From NCBI RefSeq assembly GCF_000744655.1, contig NZ_JQMJ01000001.1, forward strand, positions 496,001 through 560,000: 64,000 nt of DNA. Reading direction: 5' to 3'. This DNA comes from Streptacidiphilus rugosus AM-16. Lineage in GTDB: Bacteria; Actinomycetota; Actinomycetes; Streptomycetales; Streptomycetaceae. The translations under genes were made by a program, and so were the position numbers. Under the pieces are notes generated by a model. The model had not been told where the DNA came from, did not search any database, and was given only the letters and a program-made list of their open reading frames with translations. Positions 36,830 to 45,115 of this stretch are shown in pieces; position 1 is the stretch's first letter, and every line of letters starts with the position of its first letter.

Positions 36830-38542
36830 TCAGCGGCGCCAGACTACGAAGCCGTAGGCAGGCTGCGCCGTTGCGACGGTCCAACCGCGCGGGTGGCCGG
36901 GCCAACTCGCCTTGGCCGGGACTCCTGGTGGCGCCTTCAGCACAGCGACGTTCGCCGTCAACGGCACGCGGTCCCGGATGAAGTCGACGTCCCACAGTCT
37001 TCCCCGATAGATCTGATACGTCTGCTCGCACCGAAGTGCCCAGGGCAGGCTGGTACTTATGGCCACCCGGTCGCCACTGTGCAGTCCTGCCGCGCGGGGA
37101 AAGCCCGTGGCTACCCACAGCGACTCGTGCCCGGGCCGGGACACCTCCACCGTAATGACAGTGGTCGCGAATACGGCGAACCCGGCCAAAAAGGCCACAA
37201 CGCAGCGGACGCCCCGGCGTCCGAGCAAGGCACCCCCCACGCACAGAGAGAACACCATGATTGCGGCCGCTGTAGACCGCGGCAGATCAAAGGCGTGCCA
37301 GTCGCCCGCGAGGAAGGACGAGTCCGGCAGGGCCCAGAGTACGAAATTGTCCGTGCGCAGCAGTGAACCCGCCAACAGGAGCACGCTTGCGCCGCACAGC
37401 CCGACCAACGCGAAGACTGCCGCCGCATGCCGGAGCAGAGCCTTGCGCCCGAGGCGGTACAAGGCAGCGACGCCGACCACGAACAGCGCCGGGGCGAAGA
37501 CCGAGAGATACCGGGCGTAGACGTTGTCGTCCAGCCGGTGGTCATCGGGTAGGGCCGCGGCGGCCGCACCTGCCACGAGTAGCACAGCGATCAGCAGCGC
37601 GGCGCTGACGATCCGGTCGGCCGGGGTTGCCCGCCGGCGCGCCACCGTCGCCGCACACACCACCGCGCCCAAGCCGCCGGTGCCCCACGTCGAGGTGACG
37701 AGGTACCAGATCTGGCCGAGCATCCGGCCGGTGTTCCGGCCCAGCAGCCCGGTGTTCAGCAGGCCGTCCAGCGCCTTCTGGCCCACGGCCGAGGGAGGGC
37801 TGTAGAAGAACTGTCTGTGCAGATAGGCGGCGAGTAGTTCGGCGGCCAGCACACCGAGGGCCAGTGCTGTGCCGGCGGCGAGTCCTGCCGGCCACGGCAC
37901 CCGGGGGCGAACCAGAGCCGTCAGCAGCACCGCGCCACTGACCACCACCAGCACCGTCCCCCGGTCGTGCACCGACATGGCGTATCCCGCCGCAAGGCCG
38001 AACCCCACGCCGTACCGCGCCCGCACTCGGACCGAACCGTCCACCAGCAGTCCGTGCAGGCACAGCAGCCAGGCCAGCACGACCGAAGGGAGGACCGTCT
38101 CGGTCAGCGCGAACTGTGAGTAGAAGACGACCGGCGGGAGCAGCGCGGTCGTGCCCGCGATCACCAGGGCCGCCGCATGTCCGATACGCCTCCGCCGCAA
38201 CGCCGTGAAGGCGAGCGGCACCACCAAAGCGCTGACCAGGGCATTGATGACCAGCGCCAGTCGGTAGGCAGTGACCGGACTGCTCGTGACCGCCAGCGCG
38301 GGCGCGATGATCATTGAGTACCCGCCCGGGACCACCACCCCCGCCGGACTGGCGGTGGCACTGCCACCCGCCAGCACCCTGGCGATGACCAGGTACGCCT
38401 CCTCGTCCGCGTGGATACTCGGTACAGCGCGGTCTCGGACCAGGTACATCCGGAACGCGACCTCGCCGAGGTAGACCGCCAGGACCATGGCTGTCCAGAG
38501 GACTCGCTGCCGGTCCGGCGTCTCAGTGGTCGCGTCAGGCAT
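36830..38542 (-). CDS. Polytopic membrane glycosyltransferase (GT-C, GT39/ArnT-like)
   Basis: 570 residues with about 11-13 membrane segments. The first periplasmic loop carries an acidic pair typical of GT-C enzymes that use polyprenyl-phosphate sugars (SIHADEEAYLVIARVLAGGS). A soluble C-terminal domain of ~110 residues follows the last helix (GFPRAAGLHSGDRVAISTSL). It would transfer a sugar from a lipid carrier to an acceptor outside the membrane. No neighbouring pathway identifies the substrate. The start at 38542 gives a short cytoplasmic lead. Confidence 0.8.
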   Translation of the reverse strand: MPDATTETPDRQRVLWTAMVLAVYLGEVAFRMYLVRDRAVPSIHADEEAYLVIARVLAGGSATASPAGVVVPGGYSMIIAPALAVTSSPVTAYRLALVINALVSALVVPLAFTALRRRRIGHAAALVIAGTTALLPPVVFYSQFALTETVLPSVVLAWLLCLHGLLVDGSVRVRARYGVGFGLAAGYAMSVHDRGTVLVVVSGAVLLTALVRPRVPWPAGLAAGTALALGVLAAELLAAYLHRQFFYSPPSAVGQKALDGLLNTGLLGRNTGRMLGQIWYLVTSTWGTGGLGAVVCAATVARRRATPADRIVSAALLIAVLLVAGAAAAALPDDHRLDDNVYARYLSVFAPALFVVGVAALYRLGRKALLRHAAAVFALVGLCGASVLLLAGSLLRTDNFVLWALPDSSFLAGDWHAFDLPRSTAAAIMVFSLCVGGALLGRRGVRCVVAFLAGFAVFATTVITVEVSRPGHESLWVATGFPRAAGLHSGDRVAISTSLPWALRCEQTYQIYRGRLWDVDFIRDRVPLTANVAVLKAPPGVPAKASWPGHPRGWTVATAQPAYGFVVWRR

Positions 38543-38773
38543 GCCGGTTCGCTTCCGTCAGGTCAGGGGGACCAGGGTTGCGCCCGAGCTGGCCCTCCAG
38601 CGCGCCTCCTCGCTGGTGCTCTGCACAACGACCCGATCGGGGGTGCGTTGCTCGACCGCCTGGGTGAAAGGCAGCCTGACAACCCGTCGGCTTCTCGGGC
38701 GGCGCCAAGGGCGCGCACACCGGGGGAGTAGGGTGCTCCGGCTCTAGCGGGGGCGCGGCGCCGTCATGGAACG

Positions 38774-38799
38774 CCACCGGGGAGTCGGTTCCCCGGTGG
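38774..38799. terminator. Perfect 10-bp GC hairpin
   Basis: CCACCGGGGA and TCCCCGGTGG form a 10-bp stem with a 6-base loop, one base before the left inverted repeat of the IS4-like element. There is no U-tract. It could be a factor-assisted terminator or an IS-associated structure. Confidence 0.45.
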
Positions 38800-38800
38800 T

Positions 38801-39918
38801 GCCCAATGCTGGGTAGTTATCGGATTTCCGCTGGTGGCAAGGGGTTTCAGCGTCGGATCGTGACGCGGGCAACGGGGCCACGTTGAAATGGTCCGCCAAG
38901 ACTGCTGATCTTCGAGGTGCCCCGTTGCCCGTACGTCATTGTGCCGCACCACCCGGTCTGGCAAGGCTCTCGCATGAGCTCGTTGTGGCCGCGGGGCCGT
39001 TCGGGCCGGGTCGTCTGGGCGAGTTGACGCAGGTCGTGCCGTTTGAGCTCGTCGATGCGGTCCTTGAGGGGTCGGGCTGCGTGCAACGCCGCCTGCAGGA
39101 TCTTCCGTCGCGGGTCGGGGTCTACTTCCTGCTGGCGATGTGCCTGTTCCCGGAGGTCGGCTACCGGCTGGTCTGGAACAACCTCACCGCGGCGCTGACC
39201 AGCTCGGGGCTCGATGTTGCCGGGTCGACCGCGAAGGCCCTGCGTGACCTGCGCCGACGGTTCGGTGCAGTGCCGGTCCGCCGCCTGTTCGAGGTCCTGG
39301 CCGGGCCACTGGCACGACCGGCGACGGCCGGGGTCCGGTTCGGACGCTTCCGGACGGTGTCCTTCGACGGCTGCAGCTCGATCCGGCTGGCTGACACCGC
39401 CCGCAACGTGGGCTGGTTCGGCCCCGGCGGCCGGGGCGGCTGCCCCATGCTGGAGCTGATGACGCTGGTGGAGACCGGCACCAGATCCTTGATCGGCGCG
39501 GTGTTCGGCCCCACCGACACCGTTCCGCTCGCCGGTCTCCCGGTACGCCGAACGACAGGACGACGGCCGCCCCGACCACAGCGGCACCATCACCGACCTC
39601 ACCGTCACCGTCCTCGAACCCCGCCCCGACCAGCCGCCATTACCTACCGTCTCCCGCGACGACCGGAACGTCTCCCCCGGCCAGCGCCGACGGCACCGCA
39701 TCCTCGAACTCCTGCAACAGGACCCGACGCGCTTCTGGAGACCCGCGGAGATCGCCGCCCACTTCGGCGACGTCACCCTGCACACCATGTATCGGCAGCT
39801 GTCCCGATGAGCCGAAACCGGGATCATCCACAAACTCGGACCCGGCCTCTACGCAGCCACCAGCGGACATCAACACCCATGCCACCAGCAGAAACCCGCT
39901 AACTACCCGACATTGGGC
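38801..39918 (+). mobile_element. IS4-family deletion derivative with intact inverted repeats
   Basis: The ends begin GCCCAATGCTGGGTAGTTAT (38801) and, on the other strand from 39918, GCCCAATGTCGGGTAGTTAG. Inside, 38980-39540 encodes an IS4 transposase N-terminal half (LGELTQVVPFELVDAVLEGS, RFRTVSFDGCSSIRLADTAR). The middle is deleted and another frame resumes with the C-terminal wing-helix piece (PTRFWRPAEIAAHFGDVTLH, then KLGPGLYAATSG), interrupted by a TGA at 39808-39810. With both ends present it could be moved by a full-length relative, like a MITE. Confidence 0.82.
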
Positions 39919-40041
39919 GAAGGCCCAACGTCGTTGCGACCGGGATCCCCTCGCAACGGAGTGATCCGGCTGGACGGGGTTCGGTCCGAGGTATTTGCAT
40001 ACTCCCACACGACCTGGGCTGCGACCGGCGCGGCCGGACGC

Positions 40042-40680
40042 TCACCGCGGGACCGGGGCTTTGATCTTGATCCAGTCGCGGCTGCGTCTGCCGGGGAGGT
40101 AGAGGCTGGACAGACGTTTGGCGACGATGCCCTCGTAACCTTCCTCGCGGGTGAAGTGCCAGGCTTCCTTGGCCATCGCCGGCCATGAGGACGTCACCTG
40201 GACATATCGGTCGATAAGGGCCAGGTCGTCCAGGAGGGCGCGGCGGGCGGTGTACGGCAGGTGCACGGTGGGCCCGGCGAGATGGAGCACGTCGTAGACC
40301 ACGAGCCGTACCGGCAGGTCGCGGGCGCCATGGGCGACGGCGGTGGGGTGATGCCAGGAGCGCCGCAGTTGCAGGCGCTCCACGCTGGGCCGTCCCCGGT
40401 TGTCCGGGGCGATGATCTCGCCGTCCAGGACGGTGACCAGGCCGTGGGGCAGGAGTTCGGGCAGGCGGGCCAGTTCTGGGTAGTCGGCGGTGACATCGAC
40501 GCCCGCGCTGAGCAGCATCGCGGTGCCGTTGCCGGGGAGGTGGGCCAGGATGCGGGCCCCGTTCCAGAGAGGCTCGTAGGCGTACTCGGCCTCGCGGTCG
40601 GCTCCCGGGAGCGGTCCGGCCGTGGCGAGCATGGGCGCCAGCAAGGGCAGTGGCGCCGTCTGTGGGTTCGGACGCCCCAT
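40042..40680 (-). CDS. ATP-dependent DNA ligase-like protein, catalytic lysine absent
   Basis: 212 residues from ATG 40680: only the adenylation domain of a LigC/LigD-type ligase. Motifs III (VLDGEIIAP), IIIa (VVYDVLHLAG), IV (EGYEGIVAKR) and V (SRDWIKIKAP) are present. Motif I, normally E-x-K-x-D-G, reads EYAYEPLWNGARI: the AMP-accepting lysine is replaced by leucine and the aspartate by asparagine. The OB-fold domain is missing. It therefore cannot work as a normal ligase; it may be decaying or may bind nicked DNA or nucleotide. The gene begins next to an ISAs1 end fragment. Confidence 0.8.
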   Translation of the reverse strand: MGRPNPQTAPLPLLAPMLATAGPLPGADREAEYAYEPLWNGARILAHLPGNGTAMLLSAGVDVTADYPELARLPELLPHGLVTVLDGEIIAPDNRGRPSVERLQLRRSWHHPTAVAHGARDLPVRLVVYDVLHLAGPTVHLPYTARRALLDDLALIDRYVQVTSSWPAMAKEAWHFTREEGYEGIVAKRLSSLYLPGRRSRDWIKIKAPVPR

Positions 40681-40724
40681 GACCCAAGTGTGCCCGGGAA
40701 CGGTACTGCGCGCCCGATGGGCCG

Positions 40725-40824
40725 ACCGGATTTTCGATGCTCCCGACACGGCCCCGCCAGCCCAGCGCCTCCCCCTCCGACCTGGGCATCCACGTGATCA
40801 GCAGGACTTTGAATCAGCCCTGCA
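40725..40824 (-). mobile_element. Solo right end of an ISAs1 element
   Basis: About 100 bp matching the right part of the element at 7118-8447 (CCGACACGGCC, then GATCA, CAGGACTTTGAATCAGCCC). It ends in the same inverted repeat. No transposase or left end is nearby, so it is a deletion remnant. Confidence 0.75.
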
Positions 40825-41106
40825 CAGCCGTGCCCCCTTCCTCATGTCCACCGTTGGATCCTGGGACGCGACCCATGCTCCAGCCAGCAGTTCCCAGCGC
40901 CACCACATCGAGCAGGGCAACCGCGTCGGTCAAGCAACGTTCACGTGCCGCGCCTTCCCAAGACATCACCCGCAAGAGCGCTGCGGTGTAGACCGGCGGA
41001 GCGTGAGTCACGCGTCCAAGAGCCGGCTTGACGGCAGCTCTCACACGGGGGAGGCCATGCGGCAGCCAGCCGCGCCCTACCCGCAAGCCCAGTCATTCAT
41101 GGCCGG

Positions 41107-41544
41107 TCAAGCTGACATGGATGACACCGTAGCCGTAGCCGTAGCCGTAGCCGTAGCCGTAGCCGTAGCCGTAGGCGACAGTGCGGCGGTCGCCCGAGCG
41201 ACGCTCATCGGCGCCCGCGGCCCCTTGTGGATGCGCCGCCGGTCCGCGGCTTTGCGCAGCTGCGCTTCCAGCTTCGCGGAGGCGAGGTCGAGCGCGGAGT
41301 ACGGGTCGGCCGAGCTCGCCTCGGCCCGGACCACAGGGCCGCGGCTGCGGAGGGTGATCTCCACCTGGTCGGCGTGGTCGGACTGGCGCGGGTTATTCTC
41401 CCTCGACAGCTCCACCTCGACACTGATCACTTTGTGGTCCAGCTTGCTGATCCGCTGGAGCTTCTCGGCGACGTGCCGGCGGAGCCGCTCCGAGACCTCG
41501 GTCCTGCGACCTTTGACGACGATGTCCAACGCTCGCACTCCCAT
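41107..41544 (-). CDS. Ribosome hibernation factor (HPF/RaiA), short form with repeat tail
   Basis: 145 residues from ATG 41544. Residues ~1-100 are an S30AE/HPF N-terminal domain (RALDIVVKGRRTEVSERLRR, ISVEVELSRENNPRQSDHAD), which binds the decoding centre of the 30S subunit. Long actinobacterial HPFs have a C-terminal dimerisation domain that makes 100S ribosomes; here that part is replaced by a short tail containing an alanine-threonine repeat encoded by a hexanucleotide array. The product would resemble a short YfiA/HPF form. A stand-alone gene. Confidence 0.8.
   Translation of the reverse strand: MGVRALDIVVKGRRTEVSERLRRHVAEKLQRISKLDHKVISVEVELSRENNPRQSDHADQVEITLRSRGPVVRAEASSADPYSALDLASAKLEAQLRKAADRRRIHKGPRAPMSVARATAALSPTATATATATATATATVSSMSA
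41126..41172. repeat. Hexanucleotide tandem repeat (AGCCGT)7
   Basis: Seven perfect AGCCGT units plus a partial one. Read on the minus strand it encodes alternating alanine and threonine near the C-terminus of the hibernation factor. Copy changes by slippage keep the frame and alter only tail length. Confidence 0.95.
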
Positions 41545-41851
41545 CCTTCGCGCCTGGCGCCCCGCGCACCCGAAGTCTGCGGGGCCTGCCGGGGACGGCG
41601 ACCGCACGTTTCCGGGCGGATCGGCCTTTTGTTTTGAGTTCTGTATCAGCGGGACGCCATCAAACTGGAACTCCAGTCCGAAATGCGGCGGCCGCGCCCC
41701 CTATCCGAGCCCGAGCCTCGAGCATCGAACCCTCAACACCGGCCCGGCGCGCCTCATAGGGGAAGGGGCGGCCGGGGCCGGACCGCCAGGCGGGTACCGG
41801 CGACGTTCCTGCGAACGTTTCGACACCCGGGGCGGTGCACAGGCGTTCTGG

Positions 41852-42415
41852 TCAGGCCCGAGTCGTCTTCAGGGCACTGGTCCAGGACTCCAGCTGGTCG
41901 AACAGGGCTATGGCAGCATCGTCGTGCTGCGGACCGGGTTTGAAGACGGAGAAGTTCTCGAAGTCGCTGAACAGGGAGAAGGACAGCTGTTGGCGGACGT
42001 GGGCGAGTTGGAGTTCGCTGGCGACGGTGCGCAGGTGCTCGATGGCGCGGGCACCGCCGAGAGAGCCGTAGGAGACGAAGGCGGCGGCCTTGTTGTTCCA
42101 TTCGGCGTACAGATAGTCGATGGCGTTCTTCAGGACGCCGGAGGTGGAGTGGTTGTACTCGGGGGTGACGAAGATGTAGCCGTCGAATTCGGCGATCTTC
42201 GTGGCCCAGGCCTTGGTGTGCTCGCCCTCGTACTGACCCATGGACGGAGGGGTGGCCTCGTCGAGGTGGGGCAGGGGGTAATCGGCGAGATCAACCAGCT
42301 CGTACTCGGCAGCGGTTCGGGCGCCGGCCCGGTCCAGGACCCAGTCAGCGACAGCTTTGCCATTGCGGCCGGGGCGGGTGCTGCCAAGGATGATGGCAAT
42401 CTTCAGGTCATTCAA
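41852..42415 (-). CDS. NAD(P)H-dependent FMN reductase
   Basis: About 187 residues. A TTG at 42415 behind GGAGGA is chosen because the fold begins directly after it (LNDLKIAIILGSTRPGRNGK). Flavodoxin-like domain: phosphate loop GSTRPGRNG, isoalloxazine contact TPEYNHSTSGVLKNAIDYL. Members reduce FMN, quinones or azo compounds in the cytosol, often supplying reduced flavin to a partner monooxygenase. An LLM flavin monooxygenase lies 7 kb away, beyond mobile DNA, so a link is only possible. Confidence 0.88.
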   Translation of the reverse strand: MNDLKIAIILGSTRPGRNGKAVADWVLDRAGARTAAEYELVDLADYPLPHLDEATPPSMGQYEGEHTKAWATKIAEFDGYIFVTPEYNHSTSGVLKNAIDYLYAEWNNKAAAFVSYGSLGGARAIEHLRTVASELQLAHVRQQLSFSLFSDFENFSVFKPGPQHDDAAIALFDQLESWTSALKTTRA

Positions 42416-42817
42416 CGCAGTCTTCCTCCATGCACCGCTGATACGGACGGTCGCCGGACCAGCCCCCGGAGCGCTGTCGGCCTGGATGGCTTCCCCTCCA
42501 ACAATAAGTTGCCCAAGCAAGAGTTGTCAAGACAATGATTGCGTGGACTGTCCAGCGAGCACCGAAAGGACCAACTGCGCGCCTCCCCCTCCTCCCCAGG
42601 ACAGTCTTGTCCGCGGTTGCCTTGGCAATGGGGTGATGCCCGTTCATACGCTCTCCTGCTGTCGGGAGTTGGCGACCTGGGGCGTGTGACGTGGTTCGTG
42701 TGGTGGCGGCAGTCTTGTGTTGAATTGGCCCCGGAGGGTGGTGGGTACGGGTTCGCTCGCTGGAGGGGGGTGGCCCCGGCACTCGCTCCGGGGCCACACC
42801 CCTGGCTGATGTAGCTG
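42416..42817. other. Intergenic region
   Basis: 400 bp between the FMN reductase and the decayed toxin gene. It holds the reductase leader and nothing else I can support. Confidence 0.4.
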
Positions 42818-43502
42818 TCAGCGGTGGCTCTGGTGGACGTCCTTGGCGGTGACGGGGATGGTGTAGGTGATGGTCTGGGTGGTCGGCGCGGCGGCGTCCA
42901 TGCGGGCGCCCGGTTGCTGCCGGCGTGGGGCGGTTGGGCGGTGGCGATGGGGATGCTCTCGGTGAAGGCGCTGCCGAGCTCGTTGGTGAAGGTGCCGGTG
43001 CCGTTGAACTGCAGGGTCTGGTTCTGGTCGTTCGGGGAGAGACTCGCAGGCATGGGCATGGGGCGATGCTGAAGGTTCTCCCAGTTCTGCACGAGCCAGT
43101 ACGGCGTGGCGGAGAAGACCAGCAACGGGCAGCTGGCCGCCGTATTCGGCGTGGAGGGCGACGTTCCCGCTCTCGATCTGCTGGTTCAGCATCTCCGTGA
43201 CGGTGACGGTGACGGTGACGGTGCTGTGCGGGGGCAGGGTGATGTTCTGCTGGGGGCGGTGTACGTGTCGGTGACGGTGGTGGCGTTGCCCTCGATGAGG
43301 CCCATGCTCACCTCCTGTGTGGTCGATGCCCCACCGCCCAGGGTCACCGGTCTGAGCTTGAGGCTCGCGCTCACACTGGCCGAGTTGGTGGACTTCGCCC
43401 CTACGGTGACCGCGGTGGACACCGTCTCGGTGACGGCCTTGGAGACCGCCCGCGTCGTGAGCGTCTCGGTGTAGTCGCTGTTGTTGGTCAGCGTCGCCGT
43501 CC
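42818..43502 (-). pseudogene. ETX/MTX2-family pore-forming toxin, decayed and truncated
   Basis: Aerolysin-like beta-pore-forming toxin remnant. Frame 1 (from 43502) reads the serine/threonine-rich strands typical of the insertion region (GTATLTNNSDYTETLTTRAV, TETVSTAVTVGAKSTNSASV). The frame then changes to NITLPPHSTVTVTVTVTEML, again to WLVQNWENLQHRPMPMPASL, FNGTGTFTNELGSAFTESIP, and a last time to TITYTIPVTAKDVHQSHR and a stop at 42818. Three frame changes are needed. The 5' end, including any signal peptide, is cut exactly at 43503, where the TnpB element begins. I did not find the missing 5' part beyond the element. Confidence 0.75.
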
Positions 43503-43525
43503 CCATCCATGATCTTGCAGGGTAT

Positions 43526-43543
43526 CCCCGGCTTCAGTCGGGG
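43526..43543 (+). other. Left-end hairpin of TnpB element copy 2
   Basis: CCCCGGCTTCAGTCGGGG: short GC stem 23 bp inside the element boundary. It mirrors the right-end hairpin found after tnpB in copy 3. Such subterminal hairpins are what IS200/IS605 Y1 transposases recognise. Confidence 0.75.
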
Positions 43544-43739
43544 AGGGAATGGATCCTTGGCGCGGAGCCGTGAAGCGGCGGAGATGCTTGCGCCACTGTC
43601 TGTGACGGTTGCTCACGTTCTGTAGTATGATCCTGTTGTCGACCTTGCAGGGGGTGGGCCGGGTGATCCGTGCGTACAAGTTCCTCATGCGGCTCTACCT
43701 TCCTTTTGGGTTCGTCCCAGCCATTCGTAGGGTTGTGGC

Positions 43740-43880
43740 ACCCAGGGGAACCGGGTGTCGCTTTCATGCGGCTGCCGTCCGTGGCTCTGTGGGCTTGGCC
43801 GCCCGGTTCCCCACGACGACTCGGCCGCCGATTGGGAAGTGCGAGAAGGTCGCTGTGTAGAGCAATGCCGGCGAGGTCGT
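43740..43880 (+). ncRNA. Predicted IS110 bridge RNA, copy 2
   Basis: Stem 43745-43755 with 43802-43812 (11 bp, perfect). In its loop, TCATGCGGCT (43764-43773) equals the target left half and core at 43685-43694, and GTGGG (43789-43793) is complementary to CCCAC at the right target. The second loop has ATTGGGAAG (43831-43839, equals the right end 45123-45131) and GTAGAG (43857-43862, complementary to the left end 43693-43698). It differs from copy 3 by a single base in the target loop. Confidence 0.75.
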
Positions 43881-43918
43881 CCGTGGTACGCAAGACAGGA
43901 ACGACCTGATGGAGAGCG

Positions 43919-45115
43919 ATGAGCCGGATATGGGCGGGGACCGACTGCGGCAAGACCCACCACCACACGCTGGTTCTGGACGTCGAGGGCAACACGCTGC
44001 TGTCGCGGCGGGTGGCGAACGACGAGCCGGAGCTTCTCCAGCTGGTCGCCGACGTCCTGGACCTTGCCGACGGTGGCGCGGTGACCTGGGCGATGGACAT
44101 GACCGGCGGTGAAACCGGCCTGCTGATCAACCTCCTGGCCAACCACGGCCAGGAGCTCCTCTACATCCCCGGCGTCGCGGTCAACCGCGCCGCAGACAGC
44201 TACCGAGGCCAGGGCAAGACCGACGCCCGCGACGCCCACGTGATCGCCGACCAGGCCAGGATGCGGCGCGACCTGCTTCCCGTCCGCCTCGACGACGAGG
44301 GCATCATCGAACTGCGGCTGCTGACCGAGCACCGTGCAGACCTTGTCGGCGAGCGCACCCGCGTCACCAATCGGCTCCGTGCCCTGCTGACCAGCATGTT
44401 CCCGGCGTTGGAACGGACCTTGGACCTCGGCAACGCCGGCCCGCTGCGGCTTCTGACCGGCTACCAGACACCAGCGGCCATTCGCCGATCCGGCACCAAG
44501 CGGCTGACGACCTGGCTCCGCAACCGCAAGGTCTACGGCGCGGAGGCGCTGGCCGCCAAGACTGTCGAAGCGGCTGAGCGGCAGCACACCGCCGTCGCCG
44601 GAGAGAAAGCCATCGCCCAGATGGTCCACACCCTGGCCGAGGAGGTGATCGCCCTCAACGAGAAGATCGCGGAGACCGACAAGCTCGTCGAGGGACGGTT
44701 TCGGGAGCACGAACTCGCGGAGGTGATCACCTCGATGCCGGGCGTCGGCTCCACCCTCGGAGCGGAGTTCCTCGCCGCAATAGGCGGCAGCCTGGCCGCT
44801 TTCCCCACTGCGGATCGCCTTGCGGCCTTCGCCGGAGTCACCCCGGCCCCGAAGGACTCCGGCAAGGTCAGCGGCAACCTCCATCGCCCCCAGCGATACC
44901 ACCGGGGCCTCCAGCGGGTCTTCTACACCTCCGCGCTCATCAGCATCCAGCGCGACCCAAACTCCCGCACCTACTACGACCGCAAGAGGGCCGAAGGCAA
45001 GCGGCACGTCCAGGCAGTCCTCGCACTCGCACGCCGCCGCGTGAACGTCCTCTGGGCACTCATTCGTGACGGACGGTGCTACCAAATCGCACCTCCTGTC
45101 ACCGAAGCGGCTTGA
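43919..45115 (+). CDS. IS110-family transposase, copy 2
   Basis: 398 residues, intact and as far as I can see identical to the copy at 59592-60788. The N-terminal DEDD RuvC-like domain has D9 (AGTDCGK), an acidic residue at 60 (WAMDMTGGE; aspartate where glutamate is usual) and D102/D105 (GKTDARDAHVIAD). A coiled-coil middle is followed by the C-terminal Transposase_20 domain (VITSMPGVGSTLGAEFLAAI) with the serine-containing SGKVSGNLHRPQ. The start ATG follows GGAGAG. It would act with the bridge RNA encoded just upstream. Confidence 0.93.
   Translation: MSRIWAGTDCGKTHHHTLVLDVEGNTLLSRRVANDEPELLQLVADVLDLADGGAVTWAMDMTGGETGLLINLLANHGQELLYIPGVAVNRAADSYRGQGKTDARDAHVIADQARMRRDLLPVRLDDEGIIELRLLTEHRADLVGERTRVTNRLRALLTSMFPALERTLDLGNAGPLRLLTGYQTPAAIRRSGTKRLTTWLRNRKVYGAEALAAKTVEAAERQHTAVAGEKAIAQMVHTLAEEVIALNEKIAETDKLVEGRFREHELAEVITSMPGVGSTLGAEFLAAIGGSLAAFPTADRLAAFAGVTPAPKDSGKVSGNLHRPQRYHRGLQRVFYTSALISIQRDPNSRTYYDRKRAEGKRHVQAVLALARRRVNVLWALIRDGRCYQIAPPVTEAA

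Noticed and set aside
41126..41172. Possible CRISPR or VNTR array
   Set aside because: Units are only six bases with no spacers; a simple hexanucleotide repeat inside a coding sequence. No CRISPR array or cas gene was seen anywhere in the window.
43609..43860. 83-codon small gene upstream of IS110 (also 59282-59533)
   Set aside because: It is the first ten tnpB codons reading into the non-coding IS110 left end, where the predicted bridge RNA lies; not a separate gene.
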